Shown one piece after another: positions 38,928-46,996 of a stretch of DNA of 64,000 bases (position 1 is its first letter; each line of letters opens with the position of its first letter). The translations under genes were made by a program, and so were the position numbers. Source of the stretch: Actinophytocola sp044466355 (lineage in GTDB: Bacteria; Actinomycetota; Actinomycetes; Mycobacteriales; Pseudonocardiaceae); contig NZ_JBITMQ010000008.1 of the NCBI RefSeq assembly GCF_044466355.1, forward strand, positions 310,001 to 374,000. Reading direction: 5' to 3'. The notes beneath the pieces were generated by a model. That model worked only from the letters and a program-made list of their open reading frames with translations, did not search any database and was not told where the DNA came from.

Positions 38928-40019
38928 GTGACTGTGGCGTCCAGTGTCTTCCTGGCCAACATCCCGAGCCCGGACAGGGGCGTGTGGGAGATCGGTCCCA
39001 TTCCGATCCGCGCGTACGCTCTCTGCATCATCGCCGGCATCATCCTCGCGATCTGGTGGGGTGAGCGGCGGTGGATCGCCCGCGGTGGCACCGCGGGGAC
39101 GGTCATCGACATCGCCGTGTTCGCCGTGCCGTTCGGCCTGGTCGGCGGCCGCCTCTACCACGTGGCGACCGACTGGCACCGGTACTTCGGCGAGGGCAAG
39201 AACCCGCTCGACGCGCTGCGGATCTGGGACGGCGGCCTCGGTATCTGGGGCGCGATCGCGCTCGGCGCCGTCGGCGCACTGATCGGCTGCCGCGTCAAGG
39301 GCGTGCCACTGCCCGCGTACGCGGACGCCATCGCACCGGGCATCGTGGTCGCGCAGGCCATCGGCCGCGTCGGCAACTACTTCAACCAGGAGCTGTACGG
39401 CGGGCCGACCGACCTGCCCTGGGGCCTGGAGCTGTACCGGCGGGTCAACGAAGTCGGCGACGACGACAACCTCAACGGTGTCGCGATCAACCACATCCCG
39501 ATCCTGGGCAGCCCGGTCCACCCCACGTTCCTCTACGAGCTGATCTGGAACCTGCTCGTCGCCGGGCTGGTCGTGTGGGCGGACCGCAAGTTCCGCCTCG
39601 GCCACGGCCGCGCGTTCGCGCTGTACGTCATGGGTTACACCCTGGGCCGCACGTGGATCGAGCTGATGCGGACCGACGAGGCGACGCTCGTGTTCGGCGT
39701 GCGGGTCAACGTCTGGGTGTCGATGCTCGTGTTCGCCGGGGCGGCGCTGTACTTCCTGATGGCCCGGTCGCGCGGGGAACGGGAGGATCCGTCGCTGCTG
39801 CGCGGCAAGGACGCGCCTCCGGTCGACGAGCCGGGCGACGAGGCTGAGGCTGATCAGGAGGCCAAGCCGGACGCGGACGCGGAGCCGGAGAAGGCGTCCG
39901 ACTCGGATGCGGAATCCGACACCGCCGCGGACGAGAAGGCTGACACCGAGAAGGCCGACACCGACGAGAAGGCCGGTACCGACAGGAAGGCGGACGCCTC
40001 CTCGAAGTCCGACAACTGA
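38928..40019 (+). CDS. lgt: Lgt, prolipoprotein diacylglyceryl transferase, with long acidic tail
   Basis: Membrane enzyme that transfers diacylglycerol to the lipobox Cys of prolipoproteins; several lipoproteins are encoded in this window. 363 residues. About seven membrane helices. Key motifs: GPIPIRAYALCIIAGIILAI, GGRLYHVATDWHRYF, GGLGIWGAI, the Lgt signature IGRVGNYFNQELYGGPT, and HPTFLYELIWN. After the last helix (about residue 280) a ~80-residue tail of Asp/Glu/Lys/Ala repeats (EKADTDEKAGTDRKAD) follows, common in actinobacterial Lgt. GTG 38928 is set by a TACGGT box 7 nt upstream. Follows the trp genes as in mycobacteria. Confidence 0.95.
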   Translation: MTVASSVFLANIPSPDRGVWEIGPIPIRAYALCIIAGIILAIWWGERRWIARGGTAGTVIDIAVFAVPFGLVGGRLYHVATDWHRYFGEGKNPLDALRIWDGGLGIWGAIALGAVGALIGCRVKGVPLPAYADAIAPGIVVAQAIGRVGNYFNQELYGGPTDLPWGLELYRRVNEVGDDDNLNGVAINHIPILGSPVHPTFLYELIWNLLVAGLVVWADRKFRLGHGRAFALYVMGYTLGRTWIELMRTDEATLVFGVRVNVWVSMLVFAGAALYFLMARSRGEREDPSLLRGKDAPPVDEPGDEAEADQEAKPDADAEPEKASDSDAESDTAADEKADTEKADTDEKAGTDRKADASSKSDN

Positions 40020-40030
40020 CGTCGTACGGA

Positions 40031-40061
40031 GGGCCTGGTCGCTCAGCGAGCGACCAGGCCC
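40031..40061. terminator. Bidirectional terminator between lgt and reductase-like gene
   Basis: 13-bp perfect stem gggcctggtcgct / agcgaccaggccc, 5-nt loop, followed by tttcctgtg. The stop codon of the convergent minus-strand gene (40043-40045) lies at the loop. Confidence 0.8.
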
Positions 40062-41107
40062 TTTCCTGTGATCAGGGGCAGGTCCAGGGCGGTCAGCAGG
40101 CCGGGTTTCGCGGCCACCACGGCCGGGACCGCGTTCACCAGGCGCATCGCCGTGGCCTTCAGGCCGCCGGTGTTGTGGTCGCCGTCGGTCGCCTCGATGT
40201 GCAGGTCCAGCGTGTAGTTCGGCTCGCCCGTCACCTGTACCCGGTACCCGCCCTGGCCCGGCATCCGCGGCCAGTCCGGGCCCAGGTCCGGGTGCAGCCG
40301 CGTCACGTGTTCCAGTACGCACACCGCTCTGTCGCCGACCATGCCGCGTACCTCGAACCGCAGTGCGGCGGCCGTGCCCTCCTCGATCACCCCGGCGGGC
40401 ACCTCGATCCGGTGCGGGGCGGGCAGCCGTGTCGCCGACTCCTCCACGCGGTCGAGCCGCACGCCCAGGCCCGCGGCCAGCTGGCGCACGACGCTGCCCC
40501 ACGCCAGCGACAGCACACCCGGCATCAGCAGCATCGGCACGTCGTCGAGCTCGCGGCCGAACCCCATGATGTCGAAGAGGATCTTCGCGTTGTCGTACGT
40601 CCCGTAGTCGAGGATCTCCAGGCAGCGCACCTGGTCGATCCGCTCGCACACCGACGTCAGCACCAGCGGCAGCCAGTCGTTCGCGAAGCCCGGGTCGATG
40701 CCGTTCACGAACAGCGACGCGCCGCCCTCCGCCGCGGCGGCGTGGATCGGTGCGACCAGTTCGTCGGGGACCACGCCGTACGGGTACTGCAGGAACACGG
40801 GGCCACTCGCCACGACGTTCACACCGGCCCGCAAGAAGCGCGCCAGGTCGGCCAGTGCTTCGGTCAGGCGGTCGTCGGCCATGGCCGTGTAGACCACGCA
40901 GTCGGGGCGGCCCGCGAGCAACGCGTCCGCGTCGGTGGTCGCCGCGACGCCGAGGGTGCGGCCGAGACCGGCCAGCTCACCGGCGTCGCACCCCGCTTTG
41001 TCCGGAGTGGACACCCAGACTCCGGTCAGCGCCAGTTCGGGGTGTGCGGCGATGCCCGCGAGCGCGTGCCTGCCGACGTTTCCGGTGCTCCACTGGATGA
41101 CTCTCAT
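40043..41107 (-). CDS. Dihydrodipicolinate-reductase-like NAD(P)H-dependent oxidoreductase
   Basis: 354 residues. N-terminal Rossmann motif VIQWSTGNVGRHALAGIAAH, then VVYTAMADDRLTEALADLAR and VNVVASGPVFLQYPYGV. The C-terminal half (FVNGIDPGFANDWLPLVLTS, IEATDGDHNTGGLKATAMRL) places it in the actinobacterial DapB-fold family related to 2,4-diaminopentanoate dehydrogenase. Not lysine-pathway DapB, which is smaller. ATG 41107 overlaps the upstream SDR stop (ATGA), so the two oxidoreductases are co-expressed. Substrate unknown. Confidence 0.85.
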   Translation of the reverse strand: MRVIQWSTGNVGRHALAGIAAHPELALTGVWVSTPDKAGCDAGELAGLGRTLGVAATTDADALLAGRPDCVVYTAMADDRLTEALADLARFLRAGVNVVASGPVFLQYPYGVVPDELVAPIHAAAAEGGASLFVNGIDPGFANDWLPLVLTSVCERIDQVRCLEILDYGTYDNAKILFDIMGFGRELDDVPMLLMPGVLSLAWGSVVRQLAAGLGVRLDRVEESATRLPAPHRIEVPAGVIEEGTAAALRFEVRGMVGDRAVCVLEHVTRLHPDLGPDWPRMPGQGGYRVQVTGEPNYTLDLHIEATDGDHNTGGLKATAMRLVNAVPAVVAAKPGLLTALDLPLITGKGLVAR

Positions 41108-41883
41108 AGGTCCGGTAATCCCAGTTCGAGGTTCGGTTGCTGGAGGCCGCCGTCGACCTCGAGCACCTTGCCGGTCACGTAACCGCCCGCGGCGGACACC
41201 AGGAACAGCACCGTCGCCGCGATGTCCGCGGCTTCGCCGATGCGACGCAACGGTGTCGCCCCGGTCATCTTCTCGCGCAGCTCGTCGTTGGTCAGCACGA
41301 CGTCCAACGCCGACGTCGCGACAGAGCCGACCGCGATCGCGTTCACGCGGATGCGTGGGGCGAGGTCGTACGCGGCCAGTTCGGTGTAGTGGGAGAGCGC
41401 GGCCTTCGCGGTCCCGTACGCCAGGTAGCCGCGCCCGGTGACCCGGCCCATGATCGACGAGATGTTCACGACCGAGCCCGTCGTCATCAGCGGGACGGCA
41501 GCACGGGTCAGCGCGTGCGCGGTCGAGACGTTGAAGTGGAAGGCCTTTTCGAGGAAGTCCGTGCCGGTGTCGAGGAACGGGCGCGGGTAGGTGCCGCCGA
41601 CGTTGTTGACCACGATGTCGAGGCGCCCGAACGTGTCGTGGGCGATCCGCGCCAACCCGGCCGCCGCGTCCACGTCGGACAGATCGGCCGCGACGACCCG
41701 CGCGCGCCTGCCCGTGGCCGCCACCCGCTCGGCGACCTCGTCCAGGTCGCTCGTGGTGCGTGCGGAGATCACCACGTCGGCGCCCGCCTCGGCCAGCGCG
41801 ACGGCGGTCGCGGCCCCGATCCCGCGCCCGGCCCCGGTCACGACGGCCACCTGGTCGGCAACCCGGAACCGGTCGAGGATCAC
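41104..41883 (-). CDS. Short-chain dehydrogenase/reductase (classical SDR)
   Basis: 259 residues. Cofactor loop VTGAGRGIGAATAVALAEAG, NNVGG variant (VNNVGGTYPRPFLDT) of NNAG, catalytic Ser in VVNISSIMGRVTG, and Y-x3-K in LAYGTAKAALSHY. C-terminal GGYVTGKVLEVDGGLQ. Resembles SDRs annotated in lipid/steroid metabolism. GTG 41883 follows TACAGT by 7 nt; a KstR-consensus palindrome (41893-41906) overlaps that box. Coupled by ATGA to the reductase-like gene. Confidence 0.9.
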   Translation of the reverse strand: MILDRFRVADQVAVVTGAGRGIGAATAVALAEAGADVVISARTTSDLDEVAERVAATGRRARVVAADLSDVDAAAGLARIAHDTFGRLDIVVNNVGGTYPRPFLDTGTDFLEKAFHFNVSTAHALTRAAVPLMTTGSVVNISSIMGRVTGRGYLAYGTAKAALSHYTELAAYDLAPRIRVNAIAVGSVATSALDVVLTNDELREKMTGATPLRRIGEAADIAATVLFLVSAAGGYVTGKVLEVDGGLQQPNLELGLPDL

Positions 41884-41892
41884 GGGCAGAAC

Positions 41893-41906
41893 TGTAACAC
41901 GTTCTA
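41893..41906. promoter_or_regulatory. KstR-like operator over the SDR -10 box
   Basis: TGTAACACGTTCTA fits the KstR consensus TnnAACnnGTTnnA. It overlaps the SDR -10 hexamer (TACAGT, minus strand, 41891-41896). KstR controls cholesterol/lipid catabolism in mycobacteria; no kstR is in the window. Confidence 0.5.
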
Positions 41907-41978
41907 CCTGGGCTCGCCGCGAACCCGCATGTGCACGAAACCGACAACTCGGTGTGTTGCGGAGCGCGACTCGCGGGG

Positions 41979-42776
41979 TCAGGGGTGGGTTGGCTGGTGG
42001 GTGGGGGTTCGGGTCGGGGCTACCACCAGTTGGCCGTCCTCGGTGGTCAGGACCTCCACGCGGGCGTCGTAGTGGCGGGCGATCGTGTCCTTCGTCAGCA
42101 CGTCCTCCGGGGTGCCCGCCGCGACCACGTTTCCCTTGTCCAGCAACAACAGCCGGGTCGCGTACTGGGCCGAGAGCGTCAGGTCGTGCAGCGTGCTGAC
42201 GACCGTCGCGCCCTCCTCGTGGCGCAGGCGGTCGATGAGGTCGAGCAGTGCCTGCGCGTGCCCGATGTCCAGCCCGGTCGTCGGCTCGTCCAGCAGCAGC
42301 AGGCTCGCCTCCTGGGCCAGCACCCGCGCCAGCACGGTCCGCTGTCGCTCGCCACCCGACAACGTCCGCAGCGCTCGGGTCGCCAGCGGCCCCAGGTCCA
42401 GGCGCTCCAGCACCTGCGACACCACCGCGAGGTCCGACCTGCGCTCCCGCGCCAGCGGCGACAGGTGCGGCGTGCGGCCCAGCAGCACGTAGTCGGTCAC
42501 CGTCAGCCGGTCCGGCAGCTGCGGGGTCTGCGGCGCGTACGCGATCGCCCGCGCGCGTTCGCGGTTCGACAGCGTCGTCACCGGCACGTCGTCGAGCAGG
42601 ATCTCGCCGTCGTGCGGCACGATCCCGACGATCGACTTGAGCAGCGACGACTTCCCGGCGCCGTTCGGGCCGATGATCGCGAGCCACCCGCCCGGCTCCA
42701 GGGTCACGTCGACGTCCGCGGCCACCACCCGCGTGCCGTAGCGGGCGCTCACCCCGCGCAGGGTCAGGGCGGTCAT
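41979..42776 (-). CDS. btuD: BtuD-like vitamin B12 ABC transporter ATP-binding protein
   Basis: 265 residues. Walker A GPNGAGKSS, Q-loop AYAPQTPQLPDRLTV, signature TLSGGERQRTVLARVLAQE, Walker B LLLLDEPTTGLDIGH, H-loop STLHDLTLSAQYATR: the FepC/BtuD importer ATPase type. Last gene of btuF-btuC-btuD. The cobalamin riboswitch upstream of the operon assigns the cargo as cobalamin or a related corrinoid. ATG 42776 overlaps the permease stop (ATGA). The C-terminal Pro/Thr tail is unusual but short. Confidence 0.92.
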   Translation of the reverse strand: MTALTLRGVSARYGTRVVAADVDVTLEPGGWLAIIGPNGAGKSSLLKSIVGIVPHDGEILLDDVPVTTLSNRERARAIAYAPQTPQLPDRLTVTDYVLLGRTPHLSPLARERRSDLAVVSQVLERLDLGPLATRALRTLSGGERQRTVLARVLAQEASLLLLDEPTTGLDIGHAQALLDLIDRLRHEEGATVVSTLHDLTLSAQYATRLLLLDKGNVVAAGTPEDVLTKDTIARHYDARVEVLTTEDGQLVVAPTRTPTHQPTHP

Positions 42777-43804
42777 CGCAGCTGGCTCCGGTTCATCCGC
42801 AGCACGAGCAGGAAGAACGGCGCGCCCGTGAACGCCGTGATCACCCCGATCGGCAGCTCGGCGGGCGCGAACGCGGTCCGCGCGATGTGGTCGGCGATGA
42901 TCAGGAACATCCCGCCGCCCAACAGGGACAGCGGCACCACCACGCGGTAGCTCGCCCCGGCGAGCAGCCGCACCACGTGCGGCACCACGATCCCGACGAA
43001 CCCGATCAGCCCGCTCACCGACACGGCCGCCGCCGTCGCGAGGGACGCCGACAGCAGGACCACCACGCGCACGCGCCCCGGGTTGATGCCGAGGGACGCG
43101 GCCTCGTCGTCGCCGACCGCCAGCACGTCGAGCAGCCGTCCGCACAGGCACAGGATGGCCGCCGCCACCCCGATGTAGGGCAGCGTGACCAGCACCTCGG
43201 TCCAGCCGGACGTGTTCAGCCCGCCCAGCATCCAGCTGTAGACCTGCTTGATGGTGTCGGTGTTGAGCTGCTGCGCGAACGTTTGCACCGCCGTCAGGAA
43301 CGACGCCACCGCCACGCCGGCCAGGAGCAGCACCGCCGTGCCGCCACCGGCGGACCGGCCGAGCAGCCACGTCAGCGACACCCCGCCGATCGAGCCCGCG
43401 AACGCGGCGAGCGGCAGCGGGCCGACGATCCACCCGGCGGTCTGCGGCGCGGCGACCACCACGATCGTCGCCGCCATGCCCGCACCCGCGGCCGCGCCGA
43501 GCAGGTACGGGTCGGCGAGCGGGTTGCGGAACACGCCCTGGAACGCCGCTCCCGACACCGCCAGCGCCGCGCCGACGAGCCCCGCCAGCACGACGCGGGG
43601 GAGCCGCACCTGCCACACGATCGCGGCCTCGGTCGCCGACAGCGGTGACGTGCCGCCGGTCAGCTGTGCCCACACCTCGTGCACCACCCTGGTCCAGCCC
43701 AGGTTGGCGGCGCCGAGCAGCGTGGACACCGAGACGACGGCGACCAGTCCCGCCACCGCCAGGGCGAGGACGCCCGGGCGGAGGCGGGTGGGGGTCGCGA
43801 TCAG
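42773..43804 (-). CDS. btuC: BtuC-like vitamin B12 ABC transporter permease (probable CTG start)
   Basis: 343 residues, FecCD family with about ten helices. Motifs: VWQVRLPRVVLAGLVGAALA, SGAAFQGVFRNPLADPYLLG, YSWMLGGLNTSGW, LGINPGRVRVVVLLSASLAT, GLIGFVGIVVPHVVRLL. No ATG, GTG or TTG in frame gives a full first helix without running more than 60 codons back through btuF in a non-coding-like frame. The likely start is CTG 43804, overlapping the btuF TGA as CTGA, giving MIATPTRLRPGVLALAVAGL and the normal family length. Translation would depend on coupling to btuF. Confidence 0.85.
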   Translation of the reverse strand: MIATPTRLRPGVLALAVAGLVAVVSVSTLLGAANLGWTRVVHEVWAQLTGGTSPLSATEAAIVWQVRLPRVVLAGLVGAALAVSGAAFQGVFRNPLADPYLLGAAAGAGMAATIVVVAAPQTAGWIVGPLPLAAFAGSIGGVSLTWLLGRSAGGGTAVLLLAGVAVASFLTAVQTFAQQLNTDTIKQVYSWMLGGLNTSGWTEVLVTLPYIGVAAAILCLCGRLLDVLAVGDDEAASLGINPGRVRVVVLLSASLATAAAVSVSGLIGFVGIVVPHVVRLLAGASYRVVVPLSLLGGGMFLIIADHIARTAFAPAELPIGVITAFTGAPFFLLVLRMNRSQLR

Positions 43805-44763
43805 TTCTGCTCGCCGGCCTTGGTCACGGCGTCGGCGATCGACGTCGCGAGGTCGACGATCCGCGGACCCCAGCGCGACGCCAGGTCGTCGTTCAGCTCG
43901 ACGACGTTGTCGTTCTGGACCGCCTTCAGCGTGTCCCAGCCCGGCCGCTGCGCCACCGTCTCGGCGCTCTGGCCGCAGCACTGCACGTCGGCGAGGAAGA
44001 TCAGGTCCGGGTCGGCCTGCAGGATCGCCTCGTTGGACAGCTGCGGGTAGCCGCCCGCGTCCACGTCCGCCGGGTCGGCGATGTTGGTCAGGCCGAACAG
44101 GCTGTAGATCTGCCCGATGAACGTCTTGGACGTCGCGCTGTACAGCGTGGTGTCCAGCTCGTGGTAGTAGGTCAGCGCGGTCGCGGGCTTCGGCGTGTCC
44201 GCGACGATCTTGTCCAGGTCCGCCCTGGTCCGCTCCACCAGGTCGGCGGCCTCGTCGGCGTGGCCCGTGGCCTTGCCGATGGCCGTCATGCCCGCGTACA
44301 CGTCGTCGAGGGTCTGCGCGGCGGGCACCGCGAGCACCGGCACGTCGATCGCCGTCAGCGACTGGACCAGGTTCTCGGCGTCGTCGGAGATCACCACGAG
44401 GTCGGGTTCGTAGCCGGAGATGGCCTCGACGTTCGGGGTGAGCCCGGACAGGTCGGTCTTGGGGGCGTCCTCCGGGTAGTCGGACTGCTCGTCGACGGCC
44501 ACGACCTGCTCGCCCGCGCCCACGGCGTACAGCGTCTCGGTGTTGCTGGCCGACAGCGACACGATCCGCGTCGGCCGCTGCTCGATGGTGACCGGCTCGC
44601 CACCGGCCTGTTCGATCGTGACGGGGAACGCCTCAGAGCCGGTGGCGGCGTCGAACGAGTCACCGGGCGGCTGGTCGGACGCTTGGTCACGGTTCGCGCA
44701 CCCGGCGACGAGCAGGGCGCCTGCGATGGTCAGCGCCGCGAGGCGCCTGGCGGTGGAGGACAA
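43801..44763 (-). CDS. btuF: BtuF-like vitamin B12 substrate-binding lipoprotein
   Basis: 320 residues. Signal peptide with lipobox LLVAGC (Cys about 18), so a lipid-anchored binding protein outside the membrane. PBP class III (Fe/B12) fold: TRIVSLSASNTETLYAVGAG, EQVVAVDEQSDYPEDA, EAISGYEPDLVVISDDAENL, a long linking helix DDVYAGMTAIGKATG, and LSNEAILQADPDLIFLADVQ. Start is TTG 44763 preceded by GAGGTGG; a frame extending to 44970 runs through the riboswitch and is rejected. The upstream cobalamin riboswitch indicates B12-repressed expression. Confidence 0.92.
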   Translation of the reverse strand: MSSTARRLAALTIAGALLVAGCANRDQASDQPPGDSFDAATGSEAFPVTIEQAGGEPVTIEQRPTRIVSLSASNTETLYAVGAGEQVVAVDEQSDYPEDAPKTDLSGLTPNVEAISGYEPDLVVISDDAENLVQSLTAIDVPVLAVPAAQTLDDVYAGMTAIGKATGHADEAADLVERTRADLDKIVADTPKPATALTYYHELDTTLYSATSKTFIGQIYSLFGLTNIADPADVDAGGYPQLSNEAILQADPDLIFLADVQCCGQSAETVAQRPGWDTLKAVQNDNVVELNDDLASRWGPRIVDLATSIADAVTKAGEQN

Positions 44764-44779
44764 CGGACCACCTCGGGTC

Positions 44780-44985
44780 TTCTGGCCCGGCACACGGGCG
44801 CGACCCGGGCGACCCGGGACGCCGCGTCCCTGCACCGGGGGCGGTTGGCGTCGACGCGGCGGGGAGGCGACCTGGCTATGACAGTTGCGGGACAGCGCCG
44901 GAATCGCACCGGACTTCGCACCTCGTCGCGTCGCTGGTCGCTGAGCTGACCAGCACGGGGACGCTATCACCCCGATCCGGTAACG
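44780..44985 (-). promoter_or_regulatory. Cobalamin (adenosylcobalamin) riboswitch
   Basis: On the minus strand the 240-bp leader of btuF contains the class I cobalamin-riboswitch core. A GTCCGGTGCGATTCCGGCGC segment is followed by TGTCCCGCAACTGTCATAGC (B12 box) and CAGGTCGCC. An upstream helix pairs GCTGGTC with GACCAGC. Downstream GGGTC/GACCC pairing ends next to the GAGGTGG ribosome-binding site, suggesting translational switching. Outer limits are approximate. This assigns the three-gene transporter to B12. Confidence 0.88.
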
Positions 44986-45005
44986 GCGCGGGCCACCGCG
45001 CGGAT

Positions 45006-45995
45006 GTGACAGTCGTGACTCCTGCCGACGAGCCCGCGCTCGACGACGACACCACCGCGCGTCTCTTCGAGGTGCGCGCGCAATGGGTGCGCAACCACAC
45101 GTGGACCTGGCTCACTCTCGCGGCGGGGCTCGCGCTGTCGGCGTGGATGTGGCGCGGTGCGCCGGTGGTCGGCCTCGCCGTCGGGGCCGCCATGCTGGTC
45201 GGGGGATGGCAGACGGCGGCGAGGGGATCGCAGCCCGGCCATGCCTGGATCGTCGCGGCACGGCGGCTGCTGACGGACGAGCCGTGGCGGGAGACACCCG
45301 CGACCGTCCTCGCCACCCGGGGCACGGTGCTCGCGCTGCCCGGCGGCGAGCACGTTCGCGTCTACGGGCTCGACGCGCCCGCTCGTGACGTGGTTGTTCG
45401 TGCCGGGCGGGTGCGGGTCGTGGGCCCGGACGCGAGTGGCTGGCTCGCGGTGCGGGTCGACGGCCTCCACACACCGTGGCCCGCGAAGGTGGTGTCGCCG
45501 GTGCGGGCCGGACCGGCTTCACCGAGTGCGGAGCCGGTCGTCGCGGCGTGGGGGCGGCACGTGGTCGGCGCGGCTCGCGGCGACCTCGCGTTCGCCGTCC
45601 TGCTGGCGGTCGGCATGCTCGTCGCGACGGTCCTGCTGGGTGAATGGGTGTTCGCCGCGGTGGCCGCCGCGGGTGGCGTCGTCGTCGCCGCGGTGTTGGG
45701 TCTCCGGCTGCGCAAAGCGGTCCGGTTGTGTGGCGCGAGCAACTGGCGACGGGCGACGGTGGTCCGCACCTCGTGGACCACGCGCCAGTACGGCACCGCG
45801 GACGGCACCGTCGAACTCGCCTTTCCCGACGGGCACCGGTACACCGCCGAGCTGGTCGGCGTACCGGTCGACCTGCTCGCCACCGCATGGCGGGAGGAGA
45901 CGCTGTGGGTGGCCGACGGCGGTGTGGTCGGCTTCCCGGACTACCCGCTGGCCGCGTTCGCGACGTTCACGCCCGTGACCGCCCCGGTCAGCTAG
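45006..45995 (+). CDS. Hypothetical membrane protein (four predicted helices)
   Basis: 329 residues. Helix pairs at about 33-70 (WTWLTLAAGLALSAWMW; VVGLAVGAAMLVGGWQ) and about 192-240 (LAFAVLLAVGMLVATVLLGE; FAAVAAAGGVVVAAVLGLRL) each precede a soluble beta-rich segment (ATVLATRGTVLALPGGEHVR; TVELAFPDGHRYTAELVGVP). This two-fold arrangement suggests internal duplication. No family recognised. Divergent from the riboswitch-controlled btu operon. GTG 45006 has no strong SD. The TAG stop shares CTAG (45992-45995) with the convergent lacI-family gene. Confidence 0.75.
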   Translation: MTVVTPADEPALDDDTTARLFEVRAQWVRNHTWTWLTLAAGLALSAWMWRGAPVVGLAVGAAMLVGGWQTAARGSQPGHAWIVAARRLLTDEPWRETPATVLATRGTVLALPGGEHVRVYGLDAPARDVVVRAGRVRVVGPDASGWLAVRVDGLHTPWPAKVVSPVRAGPASPSAEPVVAAWGRHVVGAARGDLAFAVLLAVGMLVATVLLGEWVFAAVAAAGGVVVAAVLGLRLRKAVRLCGASNWRRATVVRTSWTTRQYGTADGTVELAFPDGHRYTAELVGVPVDLLATAWREETLWVADGGVVGFPDYPLAAFATFTPVTAPVS

Positions 45996-46996
45996 GCCGA
46001 CTCGCGTTCCACCAGCTCCGTCGGCAGGACCACCGGGTCCGCGACCGGGTCGCCGCCGATCTGGGTCAGCAGCAGCTCCGTCATGGTGCGGGCCTGGTCG
46101 ACGATCGGCTGGTGGATGGTCGTCAGCGGGGGCTCGGTGTGGCGGGCCATCTCGATGTCGTCGTAGCCCACCACCGCCACGTCGTCGGGTACGCGGCGGC
46201 CCGCGTCCCGCAACGCGCGCAGTGCGCCGATGGCCATGAGGTCGTTCGCGGCGAACACGCCGTCGACGTCGGGGTGGCGGTCGAGGAGCGTCGCCATGGC
46301 CTGCTGGCCCGACTCGCGGGTGAAGTCGCCGTAGGCCACGCGGTCGGCCTTGCGGTTGGCGGCGGCCAGGGCCTGCCGGTAGCCGGTCAGGCGGTCGATG
46401 CCCGCCGTCATGTCCGGAGGACCGGCGATCGTGGCGATGCGGCGGCGGCCCGACGACAGCAACCGTTCGGCCGCCAGCTGGGCGCCGCCCACGTTGTCGA
46501 CGTCCACATAGGACAGGCCGGGTACCGGGTGGGCCGGGCGGCCGCCCACGACCGTCGGGATGCCGGCCTCCAGGAGTACCCGGGGGAGCGGGTCGTCGTC
46601 GTGCATCGAGGCCAGCAGCACGCCGTCGACGTGTCCACTTCGGACGTAGTCGGCCAGCTGGGCGTGCTCGGCGGTGTTCTGGGCGTTCACCAGCACCAGC
46701 TGGACGCCGGTGCCGATGAGCGTCTGGCTCGTCGCGATGATGATGTTGCCCAGGTACGGGTCGTTGAGCACGGTGGCGTCCGGCTCGCGCATCACGAGCG
46801 CGATCGAGTCCGTCCTGCGCATCGCCAGGCTGCGGGCCGCGCGGTTGGGCACGTAGCCGAGCGCGGCGATGGCGGACTCGACCGCCACCTTCACCTCGGG
46901 GGACACCCTCGGCGATCCGTTGATCACCCGGGACACGGTCGCCCGCGACACCCCCGCCTCGGCGGCGACGGTGTCGAGCGTGGGCTTTGCAGTCAT
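45992..46996 (-). CDS. LacI-family repressor (CebR-like)
   Basis: 334 residues. N-terminal HTH TLDTVAAEAGVSRATVSRVI with hinge NRAARSLAMRRTDSIALVM, then a periplasmic-binding-like sugar sensor domain (GVLLASMHDDDPLPRVLLEA, VDVDNVGGAQLAAERLLSSG, ANDLMAIGALRALRDAGRRV, VAVVGYDDIEMARHTEPPLT). Last gene of the beta-glucoside operon, coupled to the GH1 gene by ATGA. Matching GAGCGCTC-centred operators before the operon (51494-51507) and the GH16 gene (53140-53153) are its likely targets, so it should autoregulate. Layout equals the Streptomyces cebEFG-bglC/cebR system. Confidence 0.9.
   Translation of the reverse strand: MTAKPTLDTVAAEAGVSRATVSRVINGSPRVSPEVKVAVESAIAALGYVPNRAARSLAMRRTDSIALVMREPDATVLNDPYLGNIIIATSQTLIGTGVQLVLVNAQNTAEHAQLADYVRSGHVDGVLLASMHDDDPLPRVLLEAGIPTVVGGRPAHPVPGLSYVDVDNVGGAQLAAERLLSSGRRRIATIAGPPDMTAGIDRLTGYRQALAAANRKADRVAYGDFTRESGQQAMATLLDRHPDVDGVFAANDLMAIGALRALRDAGRRVPDDVAVVGYDDIEMARHTEPPLTTIHQPIVDQARTMTELLLTQIGGDPVADPVVLPTELVERESA

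Noticed and set aside
39830..40016. Possible separate acidic-repeat gene at the lgt 3' end
   Set aside because: In frame with lgt without a stop; such tails are usual for actinobacterial Lgt.
37959..40649. An 896-codon antisense frame across trpA and lgt
   Set aside because: Low-complexity translation with no motifs; opposite two certain genes.
40043..41107. DapB of lysine synthesis
   Set aside because: Too long, and C-terminal motifs fit the diaminopentanoate-dehydrogenase-like family instead.
41979..44763. Iron-siderophore transporter
   Set aside because: The family fold allows it, but the cobalamin riboswitch upstream points to B12.
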